Shown here in pieces: positions 17,550 through 25,908 of a DNA stretch of 64,000 nt; within the stretch, counting starts at the first letter, position 1; the number at the start of each line of letters is the position of its first letter. The position numbers were made by a program, and so were the translations under genes. Source of the stretch: Renibacterium sp. GTDB lineage: Bacteria > Actinomycetota > Actinomycetes > Actinomycetales > Micrococcaceae. The stretch spans positions 1-64,000 of the forward strand of contig JAFOLH010000001.1 in the NCBI GenBank assembly GCA_017419405.1, read 5' to 3'. The notes under the pieces were generated by a model. It ran no database searches. It had not been told where the DNA came from and saw nothing but the letters and a program-made list of their open reading frames with translations.

Positions 17550-18041
17550 ATGACCCCTGCCGCGGTGACCCTGGTGTTCCTGCTCCGGCCGCTTCCGTCC
17601 GGGACCCAAGAAGTCCTCCTGGGCTTGAAGAAGACCGGTTTCGGCACCGGCAAAGTGGTGGGCATCGGCGGGCACCTGGAAACCGGGGAAACGGCCGCTG
17701 CTGCGGCGGTGCGCGAGTTGTTCGAAGAAACGTCCGTACGGCTCACCGAAGCGCAGCTGGCCTACCGCGGTTCCGTGGCCTTCCGCTTCCCGGAACGGCC
17801 GGAATGGGACATGGACACCGAGGTCTTCAGCGCCTCGGATTGGCAGGGCGAACCACGGGAAACCAGCGAGATCAATCCGGAGTGGCATGCTCTGGACCGC
17901 TTGCCGCTGCACCGGATGTGGCAGGACGCCGGGCATTGGCTGCCGGCGCTGCTCAACGGATCGGAACAGCATTTCACGGTTCGGATGGCCCCCGACAACG
18001 AAGCGGTGGCCGAAGTGTTCAAGGAACCAGCACGACCCTGA
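17550..18041 (+). CDS. NUDIX hydrolase, MutT/MTH1-like
   Basis: 163 residues from the ATG at 17550. The NUDIX box GGHLETGET...RELFEETSV (residues about 37-60) is preceded by FGTGKVVGIGG, which resembles the oxidised-purine nucleotide hydrolases of the human MTH1 kind, so cleansing of 8-oxo-dGTP or a similar nucleotide is likely but not proven. TATGCT at 17538-17543 lies six bases before the ATG and no ribosome site is visible, indicating a leaderless message separate from xerD. The 3' end overlaps the convergent alcohol dehydrogenase gene by 23 bp. Confidence 0.85.
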   Translation: MTPAAVTLVFLLRPLPSGTQEVLLGLKKTGFGTGKVVGIGGHLETGETAAAAAVRELFEETSVRLTEAQLAYRGSVAFRFPERPEWDMDTEVFSASDWQGEPRETSEINPEWHALDRLPLHRMWQDAGHWLPALLNGSEQHFTVRMAPDNEAVAEVFKEPARP

Positions 18042-19050
18042 GCGCCTGGCCTTCCTGGGCGGCGTCGAAGGCGGCAGCGATCTCCGGCAAGGGCCGGGGG
18101 ACACTGAGCAGACCGGCGAAGGGTTTGTCCGATCCGGCCAGGAACTCGATTGCTTGCTGCAGATGCTCCGGCCGGTAATTGTGCACGCCCCGGATCTGCC
18201 ACAGGCCGCGGACCACGGCTTCGGGGTCGAACGGCACCGTCGGCCCGGGGGAGACCGTGCCGGCCAGCACCAGGGTGCCGCCGAAGTCCAACGCGGCCAG
18301 CGCCTCGGGAATGATCGGGCGGTGGCCGGAGAGCTCGACGGCGAGGTCGAAACTCCGGCCGTCCTCCGGGCCGGCAACGGCACGGCTGGCACCGAATTGC
18401 ACTGCTTGACGACGGCGTTCGGCCTGGGGTTCCCAAACCGTGACGTCGAATCCGCGTTCGGCCAGGACTGCACAGGCGTAGAGCCCGAGCATGCCGGCGC
18501 CCACGACGAGCGCGGATTCACCGGTGGTGCCTTCCACCGCGGCCATGATGGTGGCTCCCGCGCAGGTTGCGGTTGCCGCCACCGCACTCGGCAGCGAGTC
18601 GGGGACCGAGGTCATCGAGGTTCCGGCCCGTAACTGCGCATGGCTGGCGAAACCGCCGGAAAGCGGCCAGCTGTCCCATGCCGTATGCCCGTACTTGGCC
18701 AAATGCCGGCACTTTTGCGGGAGCCCCTGTGCACAGCGGGTGCATTGGCCGCAGGAATCGGTGATCGACCAGACCACGCGGTCGCCGACCTGCACAGCTT
18801 CGCCCAGGGTGGTCCGGGGCGCCGGGCCGGGTCCCAAGGCTTCGACCACGCCGCAATATTCGTGTCCCAGCACGCTCGGGGCAGGGCTTTCCCGGCGCCC
18901 CGCCACGGTGTGCAGATCGGAGCCGCAGATGCAGGCGGATTCGATCCGGATCAGGGTCTGGCCGGGGCCGAGTTCCGGGGTGGAAAGCGTTCGGATCGCA
19001 AAGCCCAAGCCGGGGCCAAGCCAAACCGCGGCACGGATTCTGTCTGTCAT
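18019..19050 (-). CDS. Zinc-binding medium-chain alcohol dehydrogenase
   Basis: 343 residues. Catalytic zinc ligands are in CICGSDLH and GHEYCG; the structural zinc site is the Cys cluster SCGQCTRCAQGLPQKC; the NAD-binding motif VVGAGMLGLYA lies near residue 185. The pattern matches the branch once proposed to accompany phosphonate catabolism (HpnZ-like), but no phosphonate genes are nearby, so the substrate is open. TAGCCT ends seven bases before the ATG on this strand and there is no ribosome site, suggesting a leaderless transcript. The 3' ends of this gene and the MutT-like gene overlap. Confidence 0.85.
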   Translation of the reverse strand: MTDRIRAAVWLGPGLGFAIRTLSTPELGPGQTLIRIESACICGSDLHTVAGRRESPAPSVLGHEYCGVVEALGPGPAPRTTLGEAVQVGDRVVWSITDSCGQCTRCAQGLPQKCRHLAKYGHTAWDSWPLSGGFASHAQLRAGTSMTSVPDSLPSAVAATATCAGATIMAAVEGTTGESALVVGAGMLGLYACAVLAERGFDVTVWEPQAERRRQAVQFGASRAVAGPEDGRSFDLAVELSGHRPIIPEALAALDFGGTLVLAGTVSPGPTVPFDPEAVVRGLWQIRGVHNYRPEHLQQAIEFLAGSDKPFAGLLSVPRPLPEIAAAFDAAQEGQALRVVLVP

Positions 19051-19217
19051 GGAGTGAAGGCTAAACCAGCGAGATGAACACCAAACGAATAGCCTTTGGT
19101 ACCCTGGGTTTCCGGTCCACGGTTTGTTCGGCGGGGCTTCGCCAGGGCAGCCTGAAAACGCCGGAATCGCCGAATCCGATGGTTATCCGGAGTTTCTGGC
19201 CGCCTCTCTTTCGCCTT

Positions 19218-19259
19218 GGCTAACTTCGCTTGACTAACTTTGTTCGACTAACTTTGAAG
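19218..19259 (+). repeat. Three tandem 14-bp direct repeats before the lipoprotein gene
   Basis: The units GGCTAACTTCGCTT, GACTAACTTTGTTC and GACTAACTTTGAAG follow one another without gaps and share CTAACTT(C/T)G. They end 22 bp before the lipoprotein start codon, just before its ribosome binding site. Repeated sites with this spacing suggest cooperative binding of a regulator or a repeated promoter element; they could also be slippage products. Confidence 0.6.
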
Positions 19260-19281
19260 AATTTTTTTAGGAGAAAACAGT

Positions 19282-19809
19282 ATGTGGTTGCCGCGACTCC
19301 GCGTCGGAGCCTTGCTCGCTGCGCTGAGCCTTTCGTTGTTGGGCTGCACCCCGGTTTTGGCGCCGGAACCGGGGAGTGGTTCGCCGGGCAGCGCAGAGGC
19401 TGCACCCGGTGGATCCCCGAATAGTTCCGCTGAAGCGACGGGGAAATGGTTTTACGGCGGCTACGACGAAGTGCGCCGCGCGGCGGTCAGCAGCGGCTCG
19501 GCCTTCCTGGAGTTTTCGAATGAACCCGGTCGTCGGGGAAAACAAGCCAGTTTCGGGATGTGGGGCGGCAAATTCGATTGCCCCGGGAGCTGCCAAGTAG
19601 GCATCAGCATCGACGATGCTCCGATTCAGGAACGAGCAGCCACGATGCGTGACACCACGTCGTCGCTGGAGCTGGCCGCGCCCGAAGAACTCTGGCAATC
19701 ATTGCTCAAGGCCCGATCGCTGCAGGTGTACTACTCCGCTGAAGGAATAGACGATGTTGTGGAGTTCGATCTGACCGGAATCAAGGCCGAGAAAATGCCT
19801 GGATTCTGA
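19282..19809 (+). CDS. Putative lipoprotein
   Basis: 175 residues. Residues 1-21 are a lipoprotein signal peptide with lipobox LLGC and lipidated Cys22, followed by a Gly/Ser/Pro-rich linker to about residue 55. The rest is a soluble domain with a segment of Gly and Cys residues (GGKFDCPGSCQVGISID) that may form a disulfide. I do not recognise the family. TTTAGGAG ribosome site lies seven bases before the ATG. It sits next to an ECF sigma factor and its membrane partner, so a role in envelope sensing or stress is possible but not shown. Confidence 0.75.
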   Translation: MWLPRLRVGALLAALSLSLLGCTPVLAPEPGSGSPGSAEAAPGGSPNSSAEATGKWFYGGYDEVRRAAVSSGSAFLEFSNEPGRRGKQASFGMWGGKFDCPGSCQVGISIDDAPIQERAATMRDTTSSLELAAPEELWQSLLKARSLQVYYSAEGIDDVVEFDLTGIKAEKMPGF

Positions 19810-19950
19810 GCAACGTCCGGATCTTGTCGATCAGGCAGTGAAGGCCAAACGGCTGGTCGGATTCCCCACCAAACACGGCTTTGCCGCAGTGCGCGCGGCG
19901 CGCTTCCCGATCGGCAGAGGAATTTTCCAGACGGTGTAACAATCCTGCCG

Positions 19951-20523
19951 ATGCCGGAAACTAACCCCGTGACACGAGCAAAGGTTTTGAGGGCGAAGGG
20001 GGTCATGGTGCCATCCGACCGTGAAGGCGACTTCATCACGATGCACAAGGAGTCATATCCGAGGGTTTATGCCTTTGTGCGGCGGCGGATCAATGATCCG
20101 GAAACGAGCCAGGAGATTGCGGCAGATGTTTTCCGGATTGCTTGGCAGAAATGGGAAATCGAAGACCAGTCGGTCGCCTGGTTGCTTTCGGTGGCCCGGC
20201 ATTTGGTCGGAAATGCGTATCGGAGCCGGGACCGGCGCCGGGAACTCGAACTCCAGCTGGCCCGCAATGCCCTCGGGGCGCCAGTGCCCGACGATTCGGC
20301 GGGCAACCTGGTCGACGAGCTGCTGCCGCTCTTGAAATCCGCACAACAGGAAATCCTGCGCCTGGCGTATTGGGATGGTTTGTCGAGCGAGGAAATGGCG
20401 ACCGTGTTGGGGATCAGCGCAAATTCGGCACGCGTGCGGCTGCACCGGGCCAGAGAAGCCTTCCGTCGGGCTGCGGCGAAATCCGGGTCCGCACTTGGTC
20501 CAGTACAGGAATTGGAGGCTTGA
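19951..20523 (+). CDS. ECF-type RNA polymerase sigma factor
   Basis: Up to 190 residues. Region 2 (YPRVYAFVRRRINDPETSQEIAADVFRIAW) and region 4 (LRLAYWDGLSSEEMATVLGISANSARVRLHRAREAF) are clear; regions 1 and 3 are absent, as in all ECF factors. The ATG at 20005 (MVPSDREGD) would give a length nearer to the family and is a strong alternative start; ATG 19951 gives the longest frame. The gene for a membrane-anchored partner begins one base after the stop, the usual sigma/anti-sigma arrangement. Its target promoters are unknown. Confidence 0.88.
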   Translation: MPETNPVTRAKVLRAKGVMVPSDREGDFITMHKESYPRVYAFVRRRINDPETSQEIAADVFRIAWQKWEIEDQSVAWLLSVARHLVGNAYRSRDRRRELELQLARNALGAPVPDDSAGNLVDELLPLLKSAQQEILRLAYWDGLSSEEMATVLGISANSARVRLHRAREAFRRAAAKSGSALGPVQELEA

Positions 20524-20524
20524 G

Positions 20525-21415
20525 ATGACCTCGATCGAAGATCTCATGTCGGCTGCAGACCCGATGCGGAACCGCGCCGAGCCGATTCCGGACGCCGAAG
20601 CCGAATTGCGGCAGATCGTTTCCGGGATGCAAATGTTTTCGGACCGGGTGCCGCCGGGGCTGGTCGACTTGGACCGGCGACGGAAGCTCCGCCGGAATCG
20701 GTTGATCGGCGTCGTTGCGGCTGCTGCTGCAGCAGCGCTGATCGTGCTGGGAATCGTCACGAATTTCGGCCAGCAGCGGATGATTCCCTTGCCGATGCCC
20801 GCGAATACCGGAACGCACAGTGCAACGGTTCCGGTGAAACCGGCCGTCGAATGGCGGAGCTTCACCGATGCCACCGGTCAGGCCAGTTTCGAGTACCGGA
20901 GCGATTGGAGCATCACCGAACAGCCCGGAGAAGCTTATGGGCTTAGCCTGAACACGGTGCGGATCAAAGACGCGGCGGGCCTGCTGCTGGCCACCTTGGC
21001 GCTCAGTTCGGAAACCGGTGTGGGTGGCAGCTGCCAAGCGCCGAAACCGTTGTCCGTCCTCGACTCGGTGCCCTTGGGCCTGCCGCAAAAAGCCGCCAAG
21101 CTGGCCGAGGATCCACGCGGGCCGTCCAGCTTCGTCTACCGGATCATGGAGTCCGACAAAGTATACGGATCAATGGCTTTGGCCGATCCGGAGCTGCAGC
21201 CGAAAACGGCGAGTTGTTTGGAGAAAAACGGCATCTTGGGGCCGGACAACTTCCCGTTCGTCAATTTCGAGGACCGCAGCTTTCTCAATGCGGACGGAAT
21301 GGACGCGGCACTGGTCTTCAATACGGTGGCCGAAGCCCGGGCGTACATGGAAACCCAGCGCTACCAGGACATCAAGCGGATGTTGGTTTCTTTGGCGCTG
21401 CGACCGGTCGGATGA
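20525..21415 (+). CDS. Membrane-anchored protein, putative anti-sigma factor
   Basis: 296 residues from the ATG at 20525. A cytoplasmic N-terminus of about 58 residues ends in a basic cluster (RRRKLRRNR), then one transmembrane helix (residues about 60-79) and an extracellular domain of about 215 residues with two or three cysteines. Position right after an ECF sigma gene and the topology suggest an anti-sigma factor, but there is no HxxxCxxC zinc motif, so it would not be a ZAS-type protein. The extracellular part has no family I recognise. A long open frame beginning inside the sigma gene is out of character and rejected. Confidence 0.75.
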   Translation: MTSIEDLMSAADPMRNRAEPIPDAEAELRQIVSGMQMFSDRVPPGLVDLDRRRKLRRNRLIGVVAAAAAAALIVLGIVTNFGQQRMIPLPMPANTGTHSATVPVKPAVEWRSFTDATGQASFEYRSDWSITEQPGEAYGLSLNTVRIKDAAGLLLATLALSSETGVGGSCQAPKPLSVLDSVPLGLPQKAAKLAEDPRGPSSFVYRIMESDKVYGSMALADPELQPKTASCLEKNGILGPDNFPFVNFEDRSFLNADGMDAALVFNTVAEARAYMETQRYQDIKRMLVSLALRPVG

Positions 21416-21423
21416 CGCCAAAA

Positions 21424-21482
21424 CGCCGCCGGTTTCGACGGACGCCCCGGAAATTTCCAGAGGTCCACCGAAGCCGGCGGCG
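21424..21482. terminator. Bidirectional hairpin between convergent genes
   Basis: A 14-bp stem with one G/T pair (CGCCGCCGGTTTCG at 21424-21437 with CGAAGCCGGCGGCG at 21469-21482) closes a 31-nt loop. AAAA precedes and TTTT follows the stem, so it can serve both the anti-sigma gene and prpC. Confidence 0.6.
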
Positions 21483-21500
21483 GGTTTTGCGCGGAACGGT

Positions 21501-22619
21501 TCAGAGGTGCCGTTCGTCGACGCCGTTGTAGGCGCTCAACGGCCGGATCAACGAGTTCGACGCCGCCTGCTCCATGATGTGCGCGGTCCAACCGGTGATC
21601 CGGCTGGCCACGAACAGCGGAGTGAAGGTCGGGGTGTCGAAGCCCATCAAGTGGTACGTCGGACCGGCGGGGTAGTCCAGGTTCGGTTTGATGTTCTTCG
21701 CCTCGCCCATCGCCGATTCCAGCGCGGAATACAGTTCCAACATGTCTTCGCGCTGATAGTGCGCCGACATTTTCTCCAGGGCGGCCTTCATGGTCGGCAC
21801 CCGGGAGTCGCCGTTCTTGTAGACCCGGTGGCCGAAGCCCATGATCTTCTTCTTCTGCGCCAAAGCATCATCCAACCAAGTCTTCGCGTCCACTCCGGTG
21901 GACTGGATTTCCTCGAAGGTGTGCATCACTGCTTCATTGGCGCCGCCGTGCAACGGGCCTTTGAGCGCGCCGATCGCGCCGGTCACCGCGGAGTGCAGAT
22001 CAGCCAGCGTCGAGGTGATCACCCGGGCGGTGAAGGTCGAGGCGTTGAAGGAGTGCTCCGCGTACAGGATCATTGAGACGTTGAAGGCTTCCACCACCTC
22101 GGGCGCAGCTTCTTCGCCGAAGGTCATCCAGAGGAAGTTCGCGGAGTAGCCCAGATCTTCGCGGGGCTCCACCGGGGCCAAACCGTGCCGCCGTCGTTGG
22201 TCATAGGCGACGACGGCCGGCATCGCGGCGAACAATTCCTTCGCCTTGCGCAAGTTGGCCGCCGGGGAAGAATCTTCCGCCAACGCATGGTTCGCGCCGA
22301 TCACCGAGGTTGCGGTGCGGCAGACGTCCATCGGATGGCAGCTCGTCGGCAGCAAATCGATGGCCGCCTGGACGTTGCGGTCCAAGGCCCGGTTGGCCCG
22401 TTCCAAAGCTTCGAACTCGGTCAGCTCGGCTTCGGAGGGCAATTCGCCGTTCCAGAGCAGCAAAGCGACTTCTTCGAAGCTCTTGTCCGCGGCGAGTTCT
22501 TGCACGGGGTAGCCGCGGTAGAGCAGCGAGTTGCTCTCCGGGTTGACCTTCGAGACCGCCGTGAAGTCCACGACGACCCCGGCCAGGCCTTTCTTGATCT
22601 CCTGAGTCTGCTCAGCCAT
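21501..22619 (-). CDS. prpC: 2-methylcitrate synthase / citrate synthase
   Basis: 372 residues of the citrate synthase family, short type. The catalytic His/Asp segments are ALKGPLHGGANEAV and IMGFGHRVYKNGDSRVP. It condenses propionyl-CoA with oxaloacetate to 2-methylcitrate. The start overlaps the prpB end by eight bases and GAAGGAG lies inside prpB, so the two are coupled. Being the last gene of a GntR-prpD-prpB-prpC operon fixes the methylcitrate role over a housekeeping citrate synthase. Confidence 0.93.
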   Translation of the reverse strand: MAEQTQEIKKGLAGVVVDFTAVSKVNPESNSLLYRGYPVQELAADKSFEEVALLLWNGELPSEAELTEFEALERANRALDRNVQAAIDLLPTSCHPMDVCRTATSVIGANHALAEDSSPAANLRKAKELFAAMPAVVAYDQRRRHGLAPVEPREDLGYSANFLWMTFGEEAAPEVVEAFNVSMILYAEHSFNASTFTARVITSTLADLHSAVTGAIGALKGPLHGGANEAVMHTFEEIQSTGVDAKTWLDDALAQKKKIMGFGHRVYKNGDSRVPTMKAALEKMSAHYQREDMLELYSALESAMGEAKNIKPNLDYPAGPTYHLMGFDTPTFTPLFVASRITGWTAHIMEQAASNSLIRPLSAYNGVDERHL

Positions 22620-23538
22620 TGCTCTCCTTCGAGTTGAACTGCTGCGGCACTGAGAAGTTGAAGACCGCAGAGTCGAAATGGTTATATCCCTCGTAGTCTA
22701 CGAGTTCGTACAAGCGGGCGCGGGTCTGCATCCGTTCCACCGCCGGCTGCTGGGTGCCGGCAGAACGAATCACGTCCAGGGTGCGCTCCGCTTCGCCCAT
22801 GGCGCTGCGCAACAGGGTCACCGGGTAGATCACCATATTGATGCCCACCCCGGCCAGCTGCTCGGCAGAGAAGAGCTCGCTTTTGCCGAATTCGGTCATA
22901 TTGGCCAGGATCGGCACGTCGACCGCTTTGCGGATCGCTTCGAAATCGGCGAGCGTGTGCATCGCCTCCGGGAAGATGGCATCCGCACCGGCGTCGACCA
23001 ATGCTTTGGCCCGGTTCACGGCGGCCGGAGTTCCTTCGACGGCGGCGACGTCGGTGCGTGCCATGATCAGGAAATTCTCGTCGCGTCGCGCATCAGCGGC
23101 CGCCCGGATCCGCTTGAGCGCGGTCTCCAGATCCACCACCGCCTTGCCGTCCAAATGTCCGCAGCGTTTCGGATTGATCTGGTCTTCGATGTGCAATCCG
23201 GCCAGCCCGGCGTCTTCGAACTCCTGCACACTGCGGGCCACGTTCATCGGCTCGCCGAAGCCCGTGTCGGCGTCGACGATGGCGGGCAGATCGGTCATCC
23301 GGGCGATCTGCTTGGCGCGCGTCGCCACCTCGGTCAGCGTGGTGAGGCCGATGTCCGGCAAGCCCAGATCCGCGGACAGCACCGCGCCGGAGATGTACAC
23401 GCCGTCGAAACCCTTGTCTTGGATGAGTTTGGCGGAGAGCGGGTTGAAAGCTCCGGGGAACTGCTGGAGTTTTCCGGAATTCAGTTTCGCGCGCAGATCA
23501 ATTCGCTTCTGCGCCGCGGTGGTCTTGGCGTACAGCAT
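22612..23538 (-). CDS. prpB: 2-methylisocitrate lyase
   Basis: 308 residues of the isocitrate lyase/PEP mutase superfamily. The catalytic loop is NPKRCGHLDGK with the essential Cys, and DADTGFGEP binds magnesium. It splits 2-methylisocitrate into pyruvate and succinate, the last step of the methylcitrate cycle. It lies 19 bp after prpD and overlaps prpC. Length and order match the actinobacterial operon. Confidence 0.94.
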   Translation of the reverse strand: MLYAKTTAAQKRIDLRAKLNSGKLQQFPGAFNPLSAKLIQDKGFDGVYISGAVLSADLGLPDIGLTTLTEVATRAKQIARMTDLPAIVDADTGFGEPMNVARSVQEFEDAGLAGLHIEDQINPKRCGHLDGKAVVDLETALKRIRAAADARRDENFLIMARTDVAAVEGTPAAVNRAKALVDAGADAIFPEAMHTLADFEAIRKAVDVPILANMTEFGKSELFSAEQLAGVGINMVIYPVTLLRSAMGEAERTLDVIRSAGTQQPAVERMQTRARLYELVDYEGYNHFDSAVFNFSVPQQFNSKESNG

Positions 23539-23557
23539 CTAGACCAGATCCTTTCGG

Positions 23558-25072
23558 TTAGAAGAGGCCATCAGTGGCGTTCGTGACGACGAAGCCGTCC
23601 TTGGCCCGGATGTTCAGTTGGTCCAATTCGCCTGCAGCCAGTTCCGGCAACCGCTCGACGGCGGCCAGGAAGCGGTCCAGTTCGGCCGGCTCGATGGCTT
23701 CGGCGGCCAGGGTGCGCAGCTTGTTCACGTAGTTTTCCCGGGCGAACGGCCGGGCGCCGAGCGGGTGCGCATCAGCAACGGCAATCTCGTCCACGATCTT
23801 GGTGCCGTCGGCGAGCTCGATCTCGACGCGGCCGCCGAAAGCCTTCTCCGCCGGGTCCAGCGAATGGTAACGCCGGGTCCACTCGGCGTCTTCAGCGGTG
23901 GTGATCTTGTTCCACAGGTCAACGGTGTCCGCGCGTTGAGCGCGTTCCGGCGTGTACGAATCTACGTGGTGCCAGCTGCCGTCTTGGAGCGCAACCGCAA
24001 AGATGTAGGGGATCGAGTGGTCCAGGGTCTCCCGGGAAGCGGTGGGATCGTATTTCTGCGGGTCGTTCGCGCCGGAGCCGATCACGTAGTGCGTGTGGTG
24101 GCTGGTGTGCAGCACCGCAGACTTCACGTTTGCCGGGTCGGTGAGCTGCGGGTATTCCTGGTGCAGCTTGCGGGCCAGGTCGATCCAAGCCTGCGCCTGG
24201 TACTCGGCCGAGTGTTCCTTGGTGTAACTGTCCAGAATTGCCCGCTTGGCCTCGCCAACTTCCGGCAACGGAACGTCGTACGAAGCGCTCGGTCCGTCGA
24301 GCAGCCAGGCGATCACGCCGTCTTCGCCTTCATAGATCGGCTCGGGCGAGGTCTGGCCACGCATCGTGCGGTCCACGGCTTCGATCGCCATCTTGCCAGC
24401 GAACGCGGGAGCGTAGGCCTTCCAAGTGGAAATCTGGCCTTTGCGCGACTGCCGGGTCGCCGTGGTGGTGTGCAGTGCCTGGCCGACGGCCTGGAAGATG
24501 GTCTCCGCGTCGAGGCCCAGCAAGGTGCCGATGCCGGCCGCAGCCGAGGGGCCCAGGTGCGCCACATGGTCGATCTTGTGCTTGTGCAGGCTGATCGCTT
24601 TGACCAAGTCGATCTGGATTTCGTAGCCGGTGGCCAAGCCGCGGATCAAGTCCTGGCCGCTCTTGCCGGCGTGCTGCGCGACGGCCAGGATCGGCGGGAT
24701 GTTGTCGCCCGGGTGCGAGTACTCGGCGGAGAGGAAGGTGTCGTGGTAATCCAGTTCGCGGACCGCGACGCCGTTGGCGAAGGCAGCCCATTCTGGGCTG
24801 GACTTCTCGGTGATGCCGAACAGGCCGGCGCCGTTGCCGTTCTTGGACGGTTCATGGGCCAGCGCCTGATCCCGAGCCGCGACGATCGGTGCCCGGTTGA
24901 GCGAAGCGATCGCCACCGAGGCATTGTCGATGATCCGGTTGATGATCATCTCGGTCACCTCGTCGGTCACTTCGACCGGGTCGACGGCGACCTGGGCGAT
25001 TTTGTAGGCGAGTTGGTCCTCGCGGGCCAGATTCTCTTCGCTCTTGTAAACGCGGACGTGCTGGTTTTTCAC
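23558..25072 (-). CDS. prpD: 2-methylcitrate dehydratase (MmgE/PrpD family)
   Basis: 504 residues, the usual PrpD length. The ELDYHDTFL and [11 protein letters not shown] segments near residues 105-125 are family hallmarks of the metal-free dehydratase, which turns 2-methylcitrate into 2-methylaconitate or, with hydratase activity, onward to methylisocitrate. No aconitase-type AcnD or PrpF is present, so this PrpD plus a housekeeping aconitase must serve. The GTG start overlaps the regulator stop by four bases (GTGA), with AAAGG upstream. Confidence 0.93.
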   Translation of the reverse strand: MKNQHVRVYKSEENLAREDQLAYKIAQVAVDPVEVTDEVTEMIINRIIDNASVAIASLNRAPIVAARDQALAHEPSKNGNGAGLFGITEKSSPEWAAFANGVAVRELDYHDTFLSAEYSHPGDNIPPILAVAQHAGKSGQDLIRGLATGYEIQIDLVKAISLHKHKIDHVAHLGPSAAAGIGTLLGLDAETIFQAVGQALHTTTATRQSRKGQISTWKAYAPAFAGKMAIEAVDRTMRGQTSPEPIYEGEDGVIAWLLDGPSASYDVPLPEVGEAKRAILDSYTKEHSAEYQAQAWIDLARKLHQEYPQLTDPANVKSAVLHTSHHTHYVIGSGANDPQKYDPTASRETLDHSIPYIFAVALQDGSWHHVDSYTPERAQRADTVDLWNKITTAEDAEWTRRYHSLDPAEKAFGGRVEIELADGTKIVDEIAVADAHPLGARPFARENYVNKLRTLAAEAIEPAELDRFLAAVERLPELAAGELDQLNIRAKDGFVVTNATDGLF

Positions 25073-25725
25073 TGTCCCGGGCCTTTCTGGTTGTTTGGCT
25101 TGCTGTCGAGGATGTGTTGCAGGGAGTTGTTGAGGTGGATCGTGGTGGCCGCTGCGGCCACCTGCGGTTTTCCAGCGGCGATCGCGGCGCAGATCGCCGA
25201 ATGTTCCGCCGCAGTCGCCTGCAGGCGTTCCGGGTGTTCCTGGGCCATCCGACGGGCGCGGGCCAGCAACGGGCGGATGTTTTTCAGCGAGTTGACCAAA
25301 AAAGGGTTGCCGCAGGACTCGTCGAGTGCGGCATCGAGATTGCCGGAGAGCCGGTAGTACTCTTCGGTGGAACTGCCTGCGGCCAGACTGAGCCCGGCGG
25401 CGGCGAAATCGCGCTGCAGTTGCGCGAAGCTGCCGGCGTCGCCGCGCTCGGCGGCCAATGCGGCGGCTTTGGCCTCCAAGGTCTCCCGCAATTCGTAGAG
25501 TTCCCGCACGGTCTCCAAGGAGACATCGGTGACCACGACGCCGCGGCCGCCCTTGGCCGTGGTCAATCCTTCAGCGGTGAGCCGGGAGAGCGCTTCACGG
25601 ACCGGGGTGCGGCTCACGCCGAGCCGTTCGGAGAGCTCGACCTCGGCGAGCACGGTGCCGGGGAGCAAGCGCCATTGCACAATGTCCTGATGCAGGGCCT
25701 GATAGGCCTTTTCGCTGGCGCGCAT
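25069..25725 (-). CDS. GntR/FadR-type regulator of the methylcitrate operon
   Basis: 218 residues. Residues about 8-72 are a GntR winged helix ([24 protein letters not shown]), and residues about 85-210 an FCD ligand domain (metal-site residues include HSAICAAI). It is the first gene of the operon and so probably controls its own synthesis together with prpD, prpB and prpC. Two TGTATACA sites stand in front of it, the nearer only eight bases before the ATG, where bound protein would block transcription. Confidence 0.88.
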   Translation of the reverse strand: MRASEKAYQALHQDIVQWRLLPGTVLAEVELSERLGVSRTPVREALSRLTAEGLTTAKGGRGVVVTDVSLETVRELYELRETLEAKAAALAAERGDAGSFAQLQRDFAAAGLSLAAGSSTEEYYRLSGNLDAALDESCGNPFLVNSLKNIRPLLARARRMAQEHPERLQATAAEHSAICAAIAAGKPQVAAAATTIHLNNSLQHILDSKPNNQKGPGQ

Positions 25726-25733
25726 GCCTCTAG

Positions 25734-25741
25734 TGTATACA
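25734..25741. promoter_or_regulatory. Operator-like palindrome 1, prp operon
   Basis: The perfect palindrome TGTATACA lies eight bases upstream of the regulator ATG (minus strand) within the flank GTGTATACACAAA. It fits the TNGTNNNACNA pattern of FadR-type GntR proteins. A second copy stands 51 bp further upstream. Confidence 0.6.
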
Positions 25742-25784
25742 CAAATCTAAAATTGCAGTGTTTTACGGAGAATATTATGGATTG

Positions 25785-25792
25785 TGTATACA
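25785..25792. promoter_or_regulatory. Operator-like palindrome 2, prp operon
   Basis: The second TGTATACA copy, in TTGTGTATACAAAA, lies 51 bp from the first (about five helical turns), so two regulator dimers could bind the same face of the DNA. The AT-rich stretch between them probably holds the promoter of the prp operon. Confidence 0.55.
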
Positions 25793-25908
25793 AAAGTGCG
25801 GTCCAGTCTCCGGTGTTGTGCCATGTCTTGTTTTTAAATCATCGGATGTTTACAGTAAGGCAAGGATCTTCGCACAGCCGCTCGGCTGATTAACAGTTAG
25901 GTTCCACG

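Noticed and set aside
19951..21415. Sigma factor and following gene as one frameshifted protein
   Set aside because: The second gene has its own ATG one base after the stop and the topology of a membrane partner; both are complete.
23618..25357. Plus-strand frame of 579 codons over prpD and the GntR gene
   Set aside because: Antisense shadow; both minus-strand genes are well-known families in a standard operon.
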